From positions 1 through 54,916 of the forward strand of contig WJJI01000047.1 of the NCBI GenBank assembly GCA_014729795.1: a stretch of 54,916 nucleotides of DNA. The letters run 5' to 3'. This document shows, piece by piece, positions 17,304-25,490 of the stretch (position 1 is its first letter; each line of letters starts with the position of its first letter). The notes beneath the pieces are model-generated. The model saw only the letters and a list, made by a program, of their open reading frames with translations, was not told where the DNA came from and made no database searches. Origin of the DNA: Candidatus Moraniibacteriota bacterium. Its GTDB lineage: Bacteria; Patescibacteriota; Minisyncoccia; CAIUEV01; JAHKAQ01. The translations under genes and the position numbers were made by a program.

Positions 17304-18137
17304 ATGGACCAAAAAAACAAAAAAGGTATTATTCGGGGATTAGGTATAATTGTCATTATAACTATCATCCTGATAGCCAATCAAGCCCGGGCCTTCAACA
17401 GCAAATGGAAGCCTTACTTTCCTGATCGTTATCAAAGAAGAGCGCTACAGGAAATAGCGGAAGAGCACGTGGTGGATTCTTTTAAGGATGGAAAAGACGA
17501 AACTTCCATGAAAAAAATTATTATGAATTACCACATTAAGTATGATACTATTAAAGGTAATCGAATTAGAAACGAAACCATAGAATCTGTTGATATTATG
17601 AACAATACGCTTTTATCAGAAGATATTCATGACGAAACCATAGAATCTGTTGATATTATGAACAATACCGTTAATTCAGCGGACATTGAGAATGAAACCG
17701 TGGCTTCAGTTGATATTTTAAATGGTTCCTTGATTCTTGATGATTTAGCCGCTGATTCGGTTGATTCTTCAAAAATTGTTGATGGCACAATTACTGATAG
17801 CGATGTTGCTAATGCAGCCGCGATTAGTTCTGATAAAATAAATTTTACTAATAATAATGTTAATTTGGGAACCGGGGACATTACCGCAGCTAATGTAAGA
17901 TCAAATAATATTGTTACCAATTCTGGTAATTTAAACTTGGATCCTAGTGGCGCAGCGACAGTTCAGATAAATGGTGATGATTTAAACTTGGCTTCGGCTT
18001 CAAACCTGATAATTCCTAATATAGGAAGTGATTTAACCGATGGAGATGCTTGTACAACTAGCGGAGCTTTGGTTATTGATTCTAGTGGAGAATTTTACGG
18101 TTGCGATGGCATTAACTGGCAGCAACTCGAAATATAG
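17304..18137 (+). CDS. Secreted repeat protein with 20-residue repeats
   Basis: The 277-residue protein has a Lys-rich start and hydrophobic segment (about 8-27) consistent with a signal peptide or anchor. After a short charged region come repeats of about 20 residues built around ETIESVDIMNNT, ETVASVDILNGS and related copies, followed by Asp/Asn/Ser-rich beta-helix-like sequence (LNLDPSGAATVQINGDDLNL). Two Cys near the C-terminus (GDACTTSG, FYGCDG) could form a disulfide. It resembles the shaft of surface fibre proteins and shares style with the S74 protein at 48.7 kb. No enzymatic motif is seen. Confidence 0.6.
   Translation: MDQKNKKGIIRGLGIIVIITIILIANQARAFNSKWKPYFPDRYQRRALQEIAEEHVVDSFKDGKDETSMKKIIMNYHIKYDTIKGNRIRNETIESVDIMNNTLLSEDIHDETIESVDIMNNTVNSADIENETVASVDILNGSLILDDLAADSVDSSKIVDGTITDSDVANAAAISSDKINFTNNNVNLGTGDITAANVRSNNIVTNSGNLNLDPSGAATVQINGDDLNLASASNLIIPNIGSDLTDGDACTTSGALVIDSSGEFYGCDGINWQQLEI
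17572..17668 (+). repeat. Direct repeat, 37 bp, at 60-bp period inside the secreted repeat gene
   Basis: The 37-bp string beginning ACGAAACCATAGAATCTG occurs at 17572-17608 and again, identically, at 17632-17668. A third, diverged copy follows. The period of 60 bp equals 20 codons, so copies can be gained or lost without shifting the frame. Confidence 0.85.
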
Positions 18138-18240
18138 AATTTGTTAATATTTATTTTAAAAAAATTTAATTTAATACGGCTATCTTGTAATTGGAAGGAA
18201 TTCATGGATCAATCGTTGAAACCGTAATTTAAAAATTGAA

Positions 18241-18245
18241 AGGAG
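18241..18245 (+). promoter_or_regulatory. Strong Shine-Dalgarno sequence that fixes the start at 18252
   Basis: AGGAG, within GAAAGGAG, lies 6 nt before the ATG at 18252. It favours this start over the TTG at 18246 used by the ORF track. Such a strong site is exceptional in this window. Confidence 0.8.
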
Positions 18246-18251
18246 TTGGAA

Positions 18252-18599
18252 ATGAAACGTTTAATAGTAATGGTAGTTTGTTTTTTTTTGGTGGTAGGAT
18301 TTTTAACCCAAGCTTCAGCTTATGAATATCCGCCGCCTTTTCGGATCAAACATATCAAAATTAGCAACGATACTAACTTTCACGTACGAGCATATTCTGA
18401 CAATCCCAACCAATGGCTATGTCATAATGGTCAGACCTGGGGCTACGTGAATATTGATAGTAGCGGTTTTGAAGCTAAAACCGCCGTAATTTTACTGGCA
18501 TATTCTCTCGGTCGAGCTGTGCAAGTAGTTACCGTGGGTAAACCTTTTATGGGTAGAACCTTCTGCCATATTGAAGAAATCAAAATTTTAGATCAATAA
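18252..18599 (+). CDS. Small secreted protein, probably acquired by transfer
   Basis: The 115-residue product has a classical signal peptide (basic MKR, hydrophobic core, likely cleavage after TQASA). The mature part of about 90 residues has two Cys (QWLCHNG and RTFCHIEE) that may form a disulfide. The layout of a Trp/Cys motif, a YVNIDSSGFEAK segment, an LLAYSLGRAVQVV helix-strand and a final Cys resembles small periplasmic proteins common in Proteobacteria; this is from memory of the pattern and not verified. The Shine-Dalgarno site and more C-ending codons differ from neighbouring genes, which suggests transfer. Function unknown. Confidence 0.65.
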   Translation: MKRLIVMVVCFFLVVGFLTQASAYEYPPPFRIKHIKISNDTNFHVRAYSDNPNQWLCHNGQTWGYVNIDSSGFEAKTAVILLAYSLGRAVQVVTVGKPFMGRTFCHIEEIKILDQ

Positions 18600-18644
18600 T
18601 TAGTCTAAACTATCCACTCTTTGTGAAAACGATTGATCCATTTT

Positions 18645-18678
18645 AAAAGCCTTTGGGTTTCCACCTAAAGGCTTTTTT
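18645..18678 (+). terminator. Rho-independent terminator after the small secreted protein
   Basis: The stem AAAAGCCTTTGGG / CCTAAAGGCTTTT (with one G-U pair) has a short loop (TTTCCA or close to it) and ends in six T. It separates this gene from the convergent receiver-domain gene. Confidence 0.85.
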
Positions 18679-18761
18679 AATTGTTAGTTTTTAAGCGCTT
18701 AACTCCTACAAACAAGCATTTATTATCAATTATATTCATGGAAAAAATTAGTTGGCAAAAA

Positions 18762-19136
18762 TTAATCTTTAAGGTAATGTCTAACCTTTTGAGTAAATTC
18801 TTGATTACTAAGTTCAGATTTAACTAAATAATCTAAAGCACCTTGTTGTAAGCAGTCGGTAATAAATTTGTGCTCTTTGTAGTTAGAAAGTATTACTACC
18901 TTAAGATTTTTAGTAGTGGAATCTGATTTTAATTTTTTTAAAATTTTATACCCATTATCCTCACCTAAAAGCATGTCTAATAAAATTAAATCAGGTTGAG
19001 TTTCTTTAGCCAGTTGCAAAGCTTTCTTCATGGTTTTGGCATTAATTACCGTATAGCCAAGGTTTTTTAACCTAGTGCCGTACATGGAGATTTGGTAAGA
19101 GTCGTCTTCAATTAATAAAATTGTTTGAGCAGACAT
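18762..19136 (-). CDS. Stand-alone response regulator receiver (CheY-like) protein
   Basis: The 124 residues are a single receiver domain. The acidic pair is in LIEDDSYQ, the phospho-acceptor Asp in LILLDMLLGEDNG, the Thr/Ser position in VVILSNYKE, and the invariant Lys in DYLVKSEL. It has no output domain, so it must act by protein contact or as part of a phosphorelay. No histidine kinase gene is in the window. It is transcribed divergently from the patatin-like gene. Confidence 0.9.
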   Translation of the reverse strand: MSAQTILLIEDDSYQISMYGTRLKNLGYTVINAKTMKKALQLAKETQPDLILLDMLLGEDNGYKILKKLKSDSTTKNLKVVILSNYKEHKFITDCLQQGALDYLVKSELSNQEFTQKVRHYLKD

Positions 19137-19343
19137 ATATTTTTTAAATTATTATTGAATTCATGCGAGTGTTTGGTAAGTTTTAGAAAAATGTTGGGTT
19201 TTTGGCATTTATTTGCTTGAAATGGCTTATAATTAAACTCGGGTAGCTTGTGTATAATCCTTTTTAAGCTAATAAGTTATGGTTTAAAAAAATTGTAGAG
19301 TGAAAATAAGCATTTAAGGATCTAACCAAATAAGCGCAAATGG

Positions 19344-19371
19344 TTGTAATATTTTAATAGTGATATATAAT
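19344..19371 (+). promoter_or_regulatory. Putative promoter of the patatin-like gene
   Basis: TTGTAA (19344-19349), a 16-bp spacer and a perfect TATAAT (19366-19371) lie 34 nt before the ATG at 19405. Confidence 0.5.
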
Positions 19372-19404
19372 AATGTAATTTAATAGAGTAAATAAAGCAA
19401 ATCA

Positions 19405-20232
19405 ATGCCCAAAACAAAAAAGAAATTAGGATTAGCCCTGGGGAGCGGAGGCTTAAGAGGTTTTTTTCATTTAGGCGTTTTAAAGTGTTTAAATAAGCAT
19501 AGTATTAAAATTGATTATTTAGCCGGTAGTAGTATGGGGGCTTTAATTGCCACTCTTTATGCGCTTTATCAAGATGTGGATAAAATCGAAAAAATAATGA
19601 CTAAAAACAAAAGTTCAACCTTTAGGTCATTGATCGATTTTTCAGTTAAAGGTGGTTTGATTCGTGGTAATAAATTTGAGCAGAGATTAAGACACTGGGT
19701 AAATAACAGCAGTTTTAAGGATACTAAGATACCCTTAAGCATTGTAACCACTGATTTGGTAAAAGGTAAAGAAAAGATATACACAAAAGGGAAAATTGCA
19801 AAATACTTGCGAGCCAGCATGTCAGTGCCAACCATGTTTGAACCGGTTTCGATTAAAGGTAAAATTTTATCTGATGGAGGCTTGACTAATCCAGTGCCTG
19901 ATGATGTGGTTAAAGAAATGGGAGCAGAGGTGGTTATTGGAGTTAGCCTGGATGATTATCGTAAAAAAAGGGATTTTACTGCTAAGGATATTTCCATCCG
20001 TCGAATCGCCATGAGAAGCATTGAGATTTTGCGATATAGTTTGTCAAACTTTTCCACCTGTAATTCCGACTTTGTCATTAAAAGGCAAGTCCCGATCGAC
20101 TCTATTAGTTTTTCAATATTAAATGAATATTTTCGCAAGGGCAATGGAAAATGGCGGAAAGTTATAAAAATGGGAGAAACCGAAACTGAGAAAAAAATAA
20201 AAAAGATTAAGAAAGCTTTAAGGAATAGCTAA
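19405..20232 (+). CDS. Patatin-like phospholipase (RssA/NTE family)
   Basis: The 275-residue protein is a serine lipid acyl hydrolase. The oxyanion motif is GSGGLRGFFHLG near the N-terminus, the nucleophile elbow GSSMG lies at about residue 42, and the catalytic Asp is in the DGG of SDGGLTNPVPDD (about 157). Serine and aspartate form the catalytic dyad of the family. There is no signal peptide, so it acts in the cytoplasm or at the inner membrane face on phospholipids or lysophospholipids. Its stop codon overlaps that of the convergent UPF0210 gene. Confidence 0.9.
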   Translation: MPKTKKKLGLALGSGGLRGFFHLGVLKCLNKHSIKIDYLAGSSMGALIATLYALYQDVDKIEKIMTKNKSSTFRSLIDFSVKGGLIRGNKFEQRLRHWVNNSSFKDTKIPLSIVTTDLVKGKEKIYTKGKIAKYLRASMSVPTMFEPVSIKGKILSDGGLTNPVPDDVVKEMGAEVVIGVSLDDYRKKRDFTAKDISIRRIAMRSIEILRYSLSNFSTCNSDFVIKRQVPIDSISFSILNEYFRKGNGKWRKVIKMGETETEKKIKKIKKALRNS

Positions 20233-21608
20233 TTTTTAAAGCCGGTAATTGGCGCTGGCAAGGTACCTTTGCGCCAAATGAATTGATCGCTTTTAGCTGA
20301 ATGAGTTTTTAATAAGTAGCTGCCGCCTAACAAGCCCCCAAAGTTGACGTAGTCGCCAGCCTTTTTGTTTTTTACCGGAATTATTCGAACAGCTGTAGTT
20401 TTATGATTGATCATTCCAATAGCGGCTTCATCAGCAATGATAGCAGCCAGAGTAGTGGTTTTGGTGTTGCCCGGAACCGCCACCATGTCAAGACCAACTG
20501 AACAAATTGAGGTCATTGCTTCTAGTTTGTCAAGACTTAACACATTTTTTTTAACCGCATCTGACAATACTTTATCTTCGGCTACCGGGATAAAAGCGCC
20601 TGAAAGGCCCCCAATATTTGAAGAGGCCATTAAACCGCCTTTTTTTACCGAATCGGTAAGCAAAGCTAAAGCAGCGGTAGTACCGTGCGTTCCCACTGTT
20701 TCTAATCCGAGCTTTTCTAAAATTTCACCAACGCTGTCGCCCTTTTGAGTGGTTGGAGCCAGACTTAGATCGATTATACCAAATTGAACCCCGATTGATT
20801 TAGCCAATTCTCGACCAATGGTTTCACCGGCCCGAGTAATCTTAAAGGCGGTTTTTTTGATTTGAGCGGCGATTTCATCTAAGCCTGCATCTTGAGGTAA
20901 TTTTTCTATAGCTCGGCGCACCACGCCTGGACCGGAAATACCAATATTGATAACCGAATCTGGTTGATCCAGTCCATGAAAACCGCCAGCCATAAATGGA
21001 TTATCAGTTACTGCGTTGCAAAAAACAACAAGTTTAGCCGCGGCGATTGCTCTGTTTTTTCCCAAGGATATTTTGTGAATAATATTGCCCATTTTGACAA
21101 CAGAGCGCATATTTATACCGGAACGACTAGTGCCTACATTAACAAAAGAACAAACCCGCTGAGTTTGGTTTAAAATTTGAGGCAGGCTTTCTATAACTAT
21201 TTGATCGGCGTAACTTAAACCATTTTCCGTTAAGCAACCAAAACCCCCAATAAAATCTATATTTAATTTTTGAGCGGTTTGATCAAGGGTTTTAGCGATT
21301 TTTAAGCAAAGTCGATAGTCCCTTTCTTTGTTTCCGGATAATGCTGGGCTAATTACAGCAGCGATAGGAGTAATGGTAACTCTTTTATTGATTATGGGAA
21401 TACCGTATTGTTCTTCAATTTCATGGGCTTGTTTAACAAGATTTTTTGCATTTTGATATACGGTTTTTTGGATATTTTTAACAAGGTTCTCGGGTTTCTT
21501 GTCGCTTGCTTTGAGAAGATTGATTCCCAAGGTAACGGTACGGATATCAAGCTTATCTAGTTTAACCATTTGGATGGTTTCTAATATTTCATTCACTGAA
21601 TATTGCAT
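20229..21608 (-). CDS. UPF0210 (DUF711) family protein
   Basis: The 459-residue protein matches the UPF0210/DUF711 family in its length and start (MQYSVNEILETIQMVKLDKLDIRTVTLGINL), and in Gly-rich segments such as NPFMAGGFHGLDQPDSVINIGISGPGVV and GTHGTTAALALLTDSVKKGG. The biochemical function of the family is not established. It lies 27 nt downstream of the ACT-domain gene on the same strand. The two families are found together in many bacteria, which suggests amino-acid-sensitive regulation. Confidence 0.88.
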   Translation of the reverse strand: MQYSVNEILETIQMVKLDKLDIRTVTLGINLLKASDKKPENLVKNIQKTVYQNAKNLVKQAHEIEEQYGIPIINKRVTITPIAAVISPALSGNKERDYRLCLKIAKTLDQTAQKLNIDFIGGFGCLTENGLSYADQIVIESLPQILNQTQRVCSFVNVGTSRSGINMRSVVKMGNIIHKISLGKNRAIAAAKLVVFCNAVTDNPFMAGGFHGLDQPDSVINIGISGPGVVRRAIEKLPQDAGLDEIAAQIKKTAFKITRAGETIGRELAKSIGVQFGIIDLSLAPTTQKGDSVGEILEKLGLETVGTHGTTAALALLTDSVKKGGLMASSNIGGLSGAFIPVAEDKVLSDAVKKNVLSLDKLEAMTSICSVGLDMVAVPGNTKTTTLAAIIADEAAIGMINHKTTAVRIIPVKNKKAGDYVNFGGLLGGSYLLKTHSAKSDQFIWRKGTLPAPITGFKN

Positions 21609-21635
21609 AGAATGATTTTAAAGATTGAACTTGGA

Positions 21636-21923
21636 TTAAAGTCGATGCATAGCGTTGATAATTTTTTCATCATGTACATGGATTTCACAATTGATTTTTC
21701 CACTAAGTTTATTAAGTTTTCGACTTAGCTCGGCTACGCTTAAGCTTACCTGGGTTAAATCTACCAACATAACCATGGTAAAAATTTTTTTTATGATCGT
21801 CTGGTTTAACTCTTCAATATTAATATTATTCTCAGCCATGACCTGGCTGACTTGGGCGATTATACCAACTTTATCACGGCCAATAACGGTGATAATAGCT
21901 CGTTTCTTTTTCTTTTTTTGCAT
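21636..21923 (-). CDS. ACT-domain protein, UPF0237 family
   Basis: The 95-residue protein is a single ACT domain (RAIITVIGRDKVGIIAQVSQVMAENNINIEELNQTII) followed by a second short beta-alpha-beta part. ACT domains bind small ligands, usually amino acids, at dimer interfaces. It is the first gene of a two-gene unit with UPF0210. The Lys-rich start (MQKKKKKR) is an extension on the usual family start. Confidence 0.88.
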   Translation of the reverse strand: MQKKKKKRAIITVIGRDKVGIIAQVSQVMAENNINIEELNQTIIKKIFTMVMLVDLTQVSLSVAELSRKLNKLSGKINCEIHVHDEKIINAMHRL

Positions 21924-22216
21924 AAAAAATAATGAAAATGGTAATTAATTTATTCATGCTTTATTAAAGCAAAATTGAAAAAATTAGCAAATATATTGAT
22001 TTTTAAAAGTATAATTCATAATACTTTTTCAAAAAAATAAAGATTTCTTAGAGAAAATGTCGATCAATTCAATGATAAATTAATAGAACATTTAATCCGT
22101 TATAATACGAAAAGATCTCACAGGGTATTTAATAATAAATATTCATCTTTAGAATATATAATTTAGTAAAAAAATTCCCAAGAGTGCAATAAATGGTGGA
22201 CTCATACATATATTAT
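21924..22216. other. AT-rich intergenic stretch upstream of the trp leader
   Basis: No supported gene is seen here. A TATAAT at 22101-22106 exists but lacks a -35 box at the right distance. The region must also hold the promoter of the minus-strand ACT/UPF0210 pair, which I could not pin down. Confidence 0.5.
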
Positions 22217-22244
22217 TTGACATAAAATCTGTTTCTGTTATTTT
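22217..22244 (+). promoter_or_regulatory. Putative trp operon promoter
   Basis: A perfect TTGACA (22217-22222) and TATTTT (22239-22244) are 16 bp apart. Transcription would begin near 22251, just before the first helix of the T-box leader. Confidence 0.55.
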
Positions 22245-22274
22245 TTTAATTAAGATTTTAAAATATATAAAACC

Positions 22275-22530
22275 AATAATTAGTTCCTGAAAAAGTTTTC
22301 AGGGTTGGGGCTAATTTAATTTATAAATGAATAACGGTGGTTCTTGCGAAAGTGAGAACCCGGCTTCCTCCGTAATCATAGGAACATCGATGTCGTTCAA
22401 TTTAATTGAAGTCCGAGTCGATAAAAGTGTCCGCGATAATTGCGGGAAAAAAGGTGGTACCGCGGGAATAAAACCTCTCGTCCTTTAGGCCAAACAATTA
22501 ATATTTGGGCTAAGAGACAAGAGGTTTTTT
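22275..22530 (+). ncRNA. T-box riboswitch (tRNA-Trp-responsive, inferred) controlling trpEGDCFBA
   Basis: The hallmark T-box sequence AAGGTGGTACCGCGG lies at 22451-22465. It can form an antiterminator that binds the uncharged tRNA 3' end. A terminator hairpin follows, AAACCTCT (22471-22478) with AGAGGTTT (22520-22527) and a T run. Stem III is TCCGC/GCGGGA at about 22431-22447. The first hairpin (AATTAG.../...CTAATT, 22278-22316) has an asymmetric internal loop whose 3' side contains TGG (22306-22308), the Trp codon. The bulge UGGU suits discriminator A73, or G73 by wobble. T-box identity is firm; the specifier assignment is inferred from the trp genes downstream. Confidence 0.92.
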
Positions 22531-22531
22531 T
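22471..22531 (+). terminator. Regulated intrinsic terminator of the trp T-box
   Basis: A long hairpin with outer stem AAACCTCT/AGAGGTTT, GTC/GAC, and inner CTTTAG...CCAAA/TTTGG...CTAAGAG pairs runs into seven T at 22525-22531. It is expected to form when tRNA is charged, stopping transcription before trpE. Confidence 0.85.
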
Positions 22532-22548
22532 AATTATAAACAATAGTT

Positions 22549-23913
22549 ATGTCAAAAATTCCCAAAATCAAAATTGAAAATCAAAAACCAAATTATATTA
22601 AATTTGCGGAAGATATTGATTTTTTTAAATTTTTTCAAAAAATTGAAAACAATTTTGATTGTTGTTACATATTAGAATCTCTAGGAGCAGAAGAAGATAA
22701 ATCAAGATATTCAGTTGTTGGCTTTGATCCTGAAAATATAATAAAAGGCAATGGAAATATTTTAACCATTGATGATAAAGATTATATAACTAAAAACCCT
22801 TATCTTGAACTCAAAAGCATTATTCCTCAAAATATTATTTCTAGACAGTATTCAGGAGGATTAGTGGGGTATTTAGGTTATGATTGCATAAATTACTTTG
22901 AAAAATGCTTAAACGTTAAAACGCATAATAAATTTGATCAATTTTTATTTGGCGTTTATAAAGACGGCATAGTGTATGATAAAATGACCGGTGAAATTTT
23001 TTATTTTTATTATAAAAAAAACAGATTAAGTTTAATAAAAAAAATTTTTAAACAAAAAAATACTGAAAAAATGAATTTAACAACAGGTTTTGTTAACGAT
23101 TCAAAAAACAGAAGACAGCATTATAAAATGGTAAAATCGGTTAAACGGGAAATAATTAATGGAAATATTTTTCAAGCGGTAATTGGTTTTAAATCAAATT
23201 ATCAAATAAAAGGCGATGAAGTTATGCTTTACCGGGAATTAAGAAAGGTTAACCCTTCTCCTTTCATGTATTATTTAAAATTTAAAGATAAAAAAATAAT
23301 TGGAGCCAGTCCCGAGTTATTGTTTAGATTAAGGCAAGGAGAAATGGAGACCTTCCCATTAGCGGGGACGATCAAAAGAGGAAAAAACCCGCAACAAGAT
23401 AAAAAATTAGCCAGGAAGTTATTAAACGATAAAAAAGAAATCGCGGAACATTCAATGCTTATTGATCTTCATAGAAATGACATTGGAAGAGTGGCTCAAA
23501 TCGGAACGGTGAAGGTAAGAAACATGATGAATATTAAAAAATTTAGTCATGTTCAACATATCTCATCCGAAGTTATCGGGATTATTAAAAAAAATCAAGA
23601 CATGTTTACCGCTTTAAGCTGCAATTTCCCTGCCGGGACCTTAACCGGAGCTCCAAAAATTGAAGCTATTAAAATAATTGATGATCTTGAAGATGAGCCA
23701 AGAGGCCCCTACGGTGGAGGGGTGGGGCATTTTGGATTTAATGGAGAATGTACCTTTGCTATTCCTATTAGATCCTTGTTTATCGAAAATGAAAACGCGT
23801 TTGCTCAAACGGCCGGAGGTGTTGTCTATGATTCGGTTCCGGAAAAAGAATACATTGAGATAAAAAATAAGCTAGCGGCCATGAAGCGGGTTTTAAACAA
23901 ATTTAGTAAATAA
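22549..23913 (+). CDS. trpE: Anthranilate synthase component I
   Basis: TrpE converts chorismate to anthranilate with ammonia supplied by TrpG. Conserved motifs are NPSPFMYYLKF, GASPELLFRL, FPLAGTIKRG, AEHSMLIDLHRNDIGRV, FSHVQHISSEV, FPAGTLTGAPKIEA and GPYGGGVGHFGFNG. The N-terminal YILESLGAEEDKSRYSVVG corresponds to the LLES/tryptophan-feedback element, so allosteric inhibition by Trp may be retained. Its 454 residues are slightly short for the family. It is the first gene after the T-box and 12 nt upstream of trpG. Confidence 0.95.
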   Translation: MSKIPKIKIENQKPNYIKFAEDIDFFKFFQKIENNFDCCYILESLGAEEDKSRYSVVGFDPENIIKGNGNILTIDDKDYITKNPYLELKSIIPQNIISRQYSGGLVGYLGYDCINYFEKCLNVKTHNKFDQFLFGVYKDGIVYDKMTGEIFYFYYKKNRLSLIKKIFKQKNTEKMNLTTGFVNDSKNRRQHYKMVKSVKREIINGNIFQAVIGFKSNYQIKGDEVMLYRELRKVNPSPFMYYLKFKDKKIIGASPELLFRLRQGEMETFPLAGTIKRGKNPQQDKKLARKLLNDKKEIAEHSMLIDLHRNDIGRVAQIGTVKVRNMMNIKKFSHVQHISSEVIGIIKKNQDMFTALSCNFPAGTLTGAPKIEAIKIIDDLEDEPRGPYGGGVGHFGFNGECTFAIPIRSLFIENENAFAQTAGGVVYDSVPEKEYIEIKNKLAAMKRVLNKFSK

Positions 23914-23925
23914 TATTAAAAAATC

Positions 23926-24513
23926 ATGAAGGTATTAATAATTGACAATTATGATTCGTTTACTTACAACTTATATCAATACATTGGAGAAATCCTTGAT
24001 AGAAAAGCCAAAATTGAAGTTAAGCGAAATGATGAAATCACAATAAGTCAAATTAAAAAAGAAAAATATTATAGAATAATTATATCTCCCGGGCCGGGAA
24101 GCCCCGATGATCCAGCTTATTTTGGAGTTTGCGCTAAAGTATTAACGGAAATCGGGAAAAGTATCCCGGTTTTAGGGGTTTGTCTTGGTATGCAGGGCAT
24201 GGCACATTATTTTGGCGGCAAAGTGACAAAAGCTAAATCACCAATGCATGGAAAAACAAGTGAAATTAACCATAACAATGAAGGCGTTTTCAACGGTCTT
24301 CCAAAAAAACTTGAAGTAATGCGTTATCATTCTTTAATTGCTGATAAAAAGACCATACCCAAATGTTTAAAAATTACAGCCGAGACCATGGATAAAGAAA
24401 AAGATATTATGGGATTAACCCATGTAAAATTTCCGATTCAGGGAGTTCAATTTCATCCGGAATCCTTTGCCACTGAAGGTGGAAAATTATTATTAAGCAA
24501 TTTTTTGTGTTAA
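23926..24513 (+). CDS. trpG: Anthranilate synthase component II (glutamine amidotransferase)
   Basis: TrpG hydrolyses glutamine to feed ammonia to TrpE. The class I amidotransferase triad is visible as Cys in VLGVCLGMQ and His-Glu in VQFHPESFATEGG. The start IIDNYDSFTYNLYQYIGE and ISPGPGSPDD are typical. Its 195 residues are normal, and it is not fused to trpD. It overlaps the GTG start of trpD by 7 nt. It could also serve aminodeoxychorismate synthase, as in other bacteria, but no pabB is seen here. Confidence 0.95.
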   Translation: MKVLIIDNYDSFTYNLYQYIGEILDRKAKIEVKRNDEITISQIKKEKYYRIIISPGPGSPDDPAYFGVCAKVLTEIGKSIPVLGVCLGMQGMAHYFGGKVTKAKSPMHGKTSEINHNNEGVFNGLPKKLEVMRYHSLIADKKTIPKCLKITAETMDKEKDIMGLTHVKFPIQGVQFHPESFATEGGKLLLSNFLC

Positions 24514-25490
24514 AAAATTTAACTCAAAATCAGGCCTATTTTATGCAAAAAAAGATTATTAATGGCAAGCTAAGCAAGAAACAAATAATCGGTATTTTTC
24601 AAAAATATGAAAAAATAGGAATAACCGACCAAGAGCTATTGGGAATTGTTAAAGCAACAAAGGAAAAAATGAAAAAGGTAGAGGTCGAATTTGATTGTTT
24701 GGATACTTGCGGAACCGGAGGCGATAAGTTGAACACATTTAATATTTCAACCGTTTCTGCAATTGTTTCTTGCGCTTGTGGCGTTCCCGTTGCCAAACAT
24801 GGTAACCGGGCTGCCTCAAGCAAATGCGGGAGCGCAGATGTTTTAGAAGCATTGGGAATTAAATTAGTATTAAATTCATCTCAAGCGAAAAAATGTTTAG
24901 AAAAAGTTGGTTTTGTTTTTATGTTCGCCCCGATTTTTCATCCGGCATTAATTCATGTCAAAGAGGCAAGAATTGAGTATGGGAAAATAACTTATTTTAA
25001 TCTATTGGGACCCATGTTGAATCCTGCCAATGCTAAGTATCAAGTCATTGGAGTAACTTATCCAAATAAAATTGATTTAATGAAAAATGTTTTATTAAAA
25101 ACCGGCTCCAAAAGAATAATGTTTGTTCATGGAAAGAATGGCATGGATGAAATATCAGTTTCTGGAGAAAGCGCCATAATGCAAATTAGCCAAAATTCAT
25201 GGAAGGTCTGGGGAATAACCCCTAAAAAAATGAAGTTAAAATCATACCCAATATCACAAATAAAAGGTGGAGATTCCAAGCAAAACGCTAAAATAGTTAT
25301 GGATATTTTAAACAACCAAGCAACAGAAGCTCAATTAAATGTCGTGTTGTTAAACACCGCCGCTGGTTTGGTGGTTTTTGGTAAAGCTCGAGATTTTAAT
25401 CATGGAGTTGAGCTTGCAAAAAAAATCATTAAATCAAAAAAAGCGTTAAAAAAACTACAATCAATTATTAGAATCTCAAACAATGTATAA
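24507..25490 (+). CDS. trpD: Anthranilate phosphoribosyltransferase
   Basis: TrpD joins anthranilate to phosphoribosyl pyrophosphate. CGTGGDKLNTFN binds the diphosphate, KHGNRAASSKCGSADVLEALG is the anthranilate region, and LLGPMLNPA is the family signature. The GTG at 24507 overlaps the end of trpG; an in-frame ATG at 24543 is possible but would trim the first helix. The 327-residue length is normal. It overlaps trpC by 8 nt. Confidence 0.94.
   Translation: MLKNLTQNQAYFMQKKIINGKLSKKQIIGIFQKYEKIGITDQELLGIVKATKEKMKKVEVEFDCLDTCGTGGDKLNTFNISTVSAIVSCACGVPVAKHGNRAASSKCGSADVLEALGIKLVLNSSQAKKCLEKVGFVFMFAPIFHPALIHVKEARIEYGKITYFNLLGPMLNPANAKYQVIGVTYPNKIDLMKNVLLKTGSKRIMFVHGKNGMDEISVSGESAIMQISQNSWKVWGITPKKMKLKSYPISQIKGGDSKQNAKIVMDILNNQATEAQLNVVLLNTAAGLVVFGKARDFNHGVELAKKIIKSKKALKKLQSIIRISNNV

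Noticed and set aside
22101-22106. TATAAT upstream of the trp leader
   Set aside because: It has no -35 at 16-18 bp, and the TTGACA at 22217 fits the start of the T-box better.
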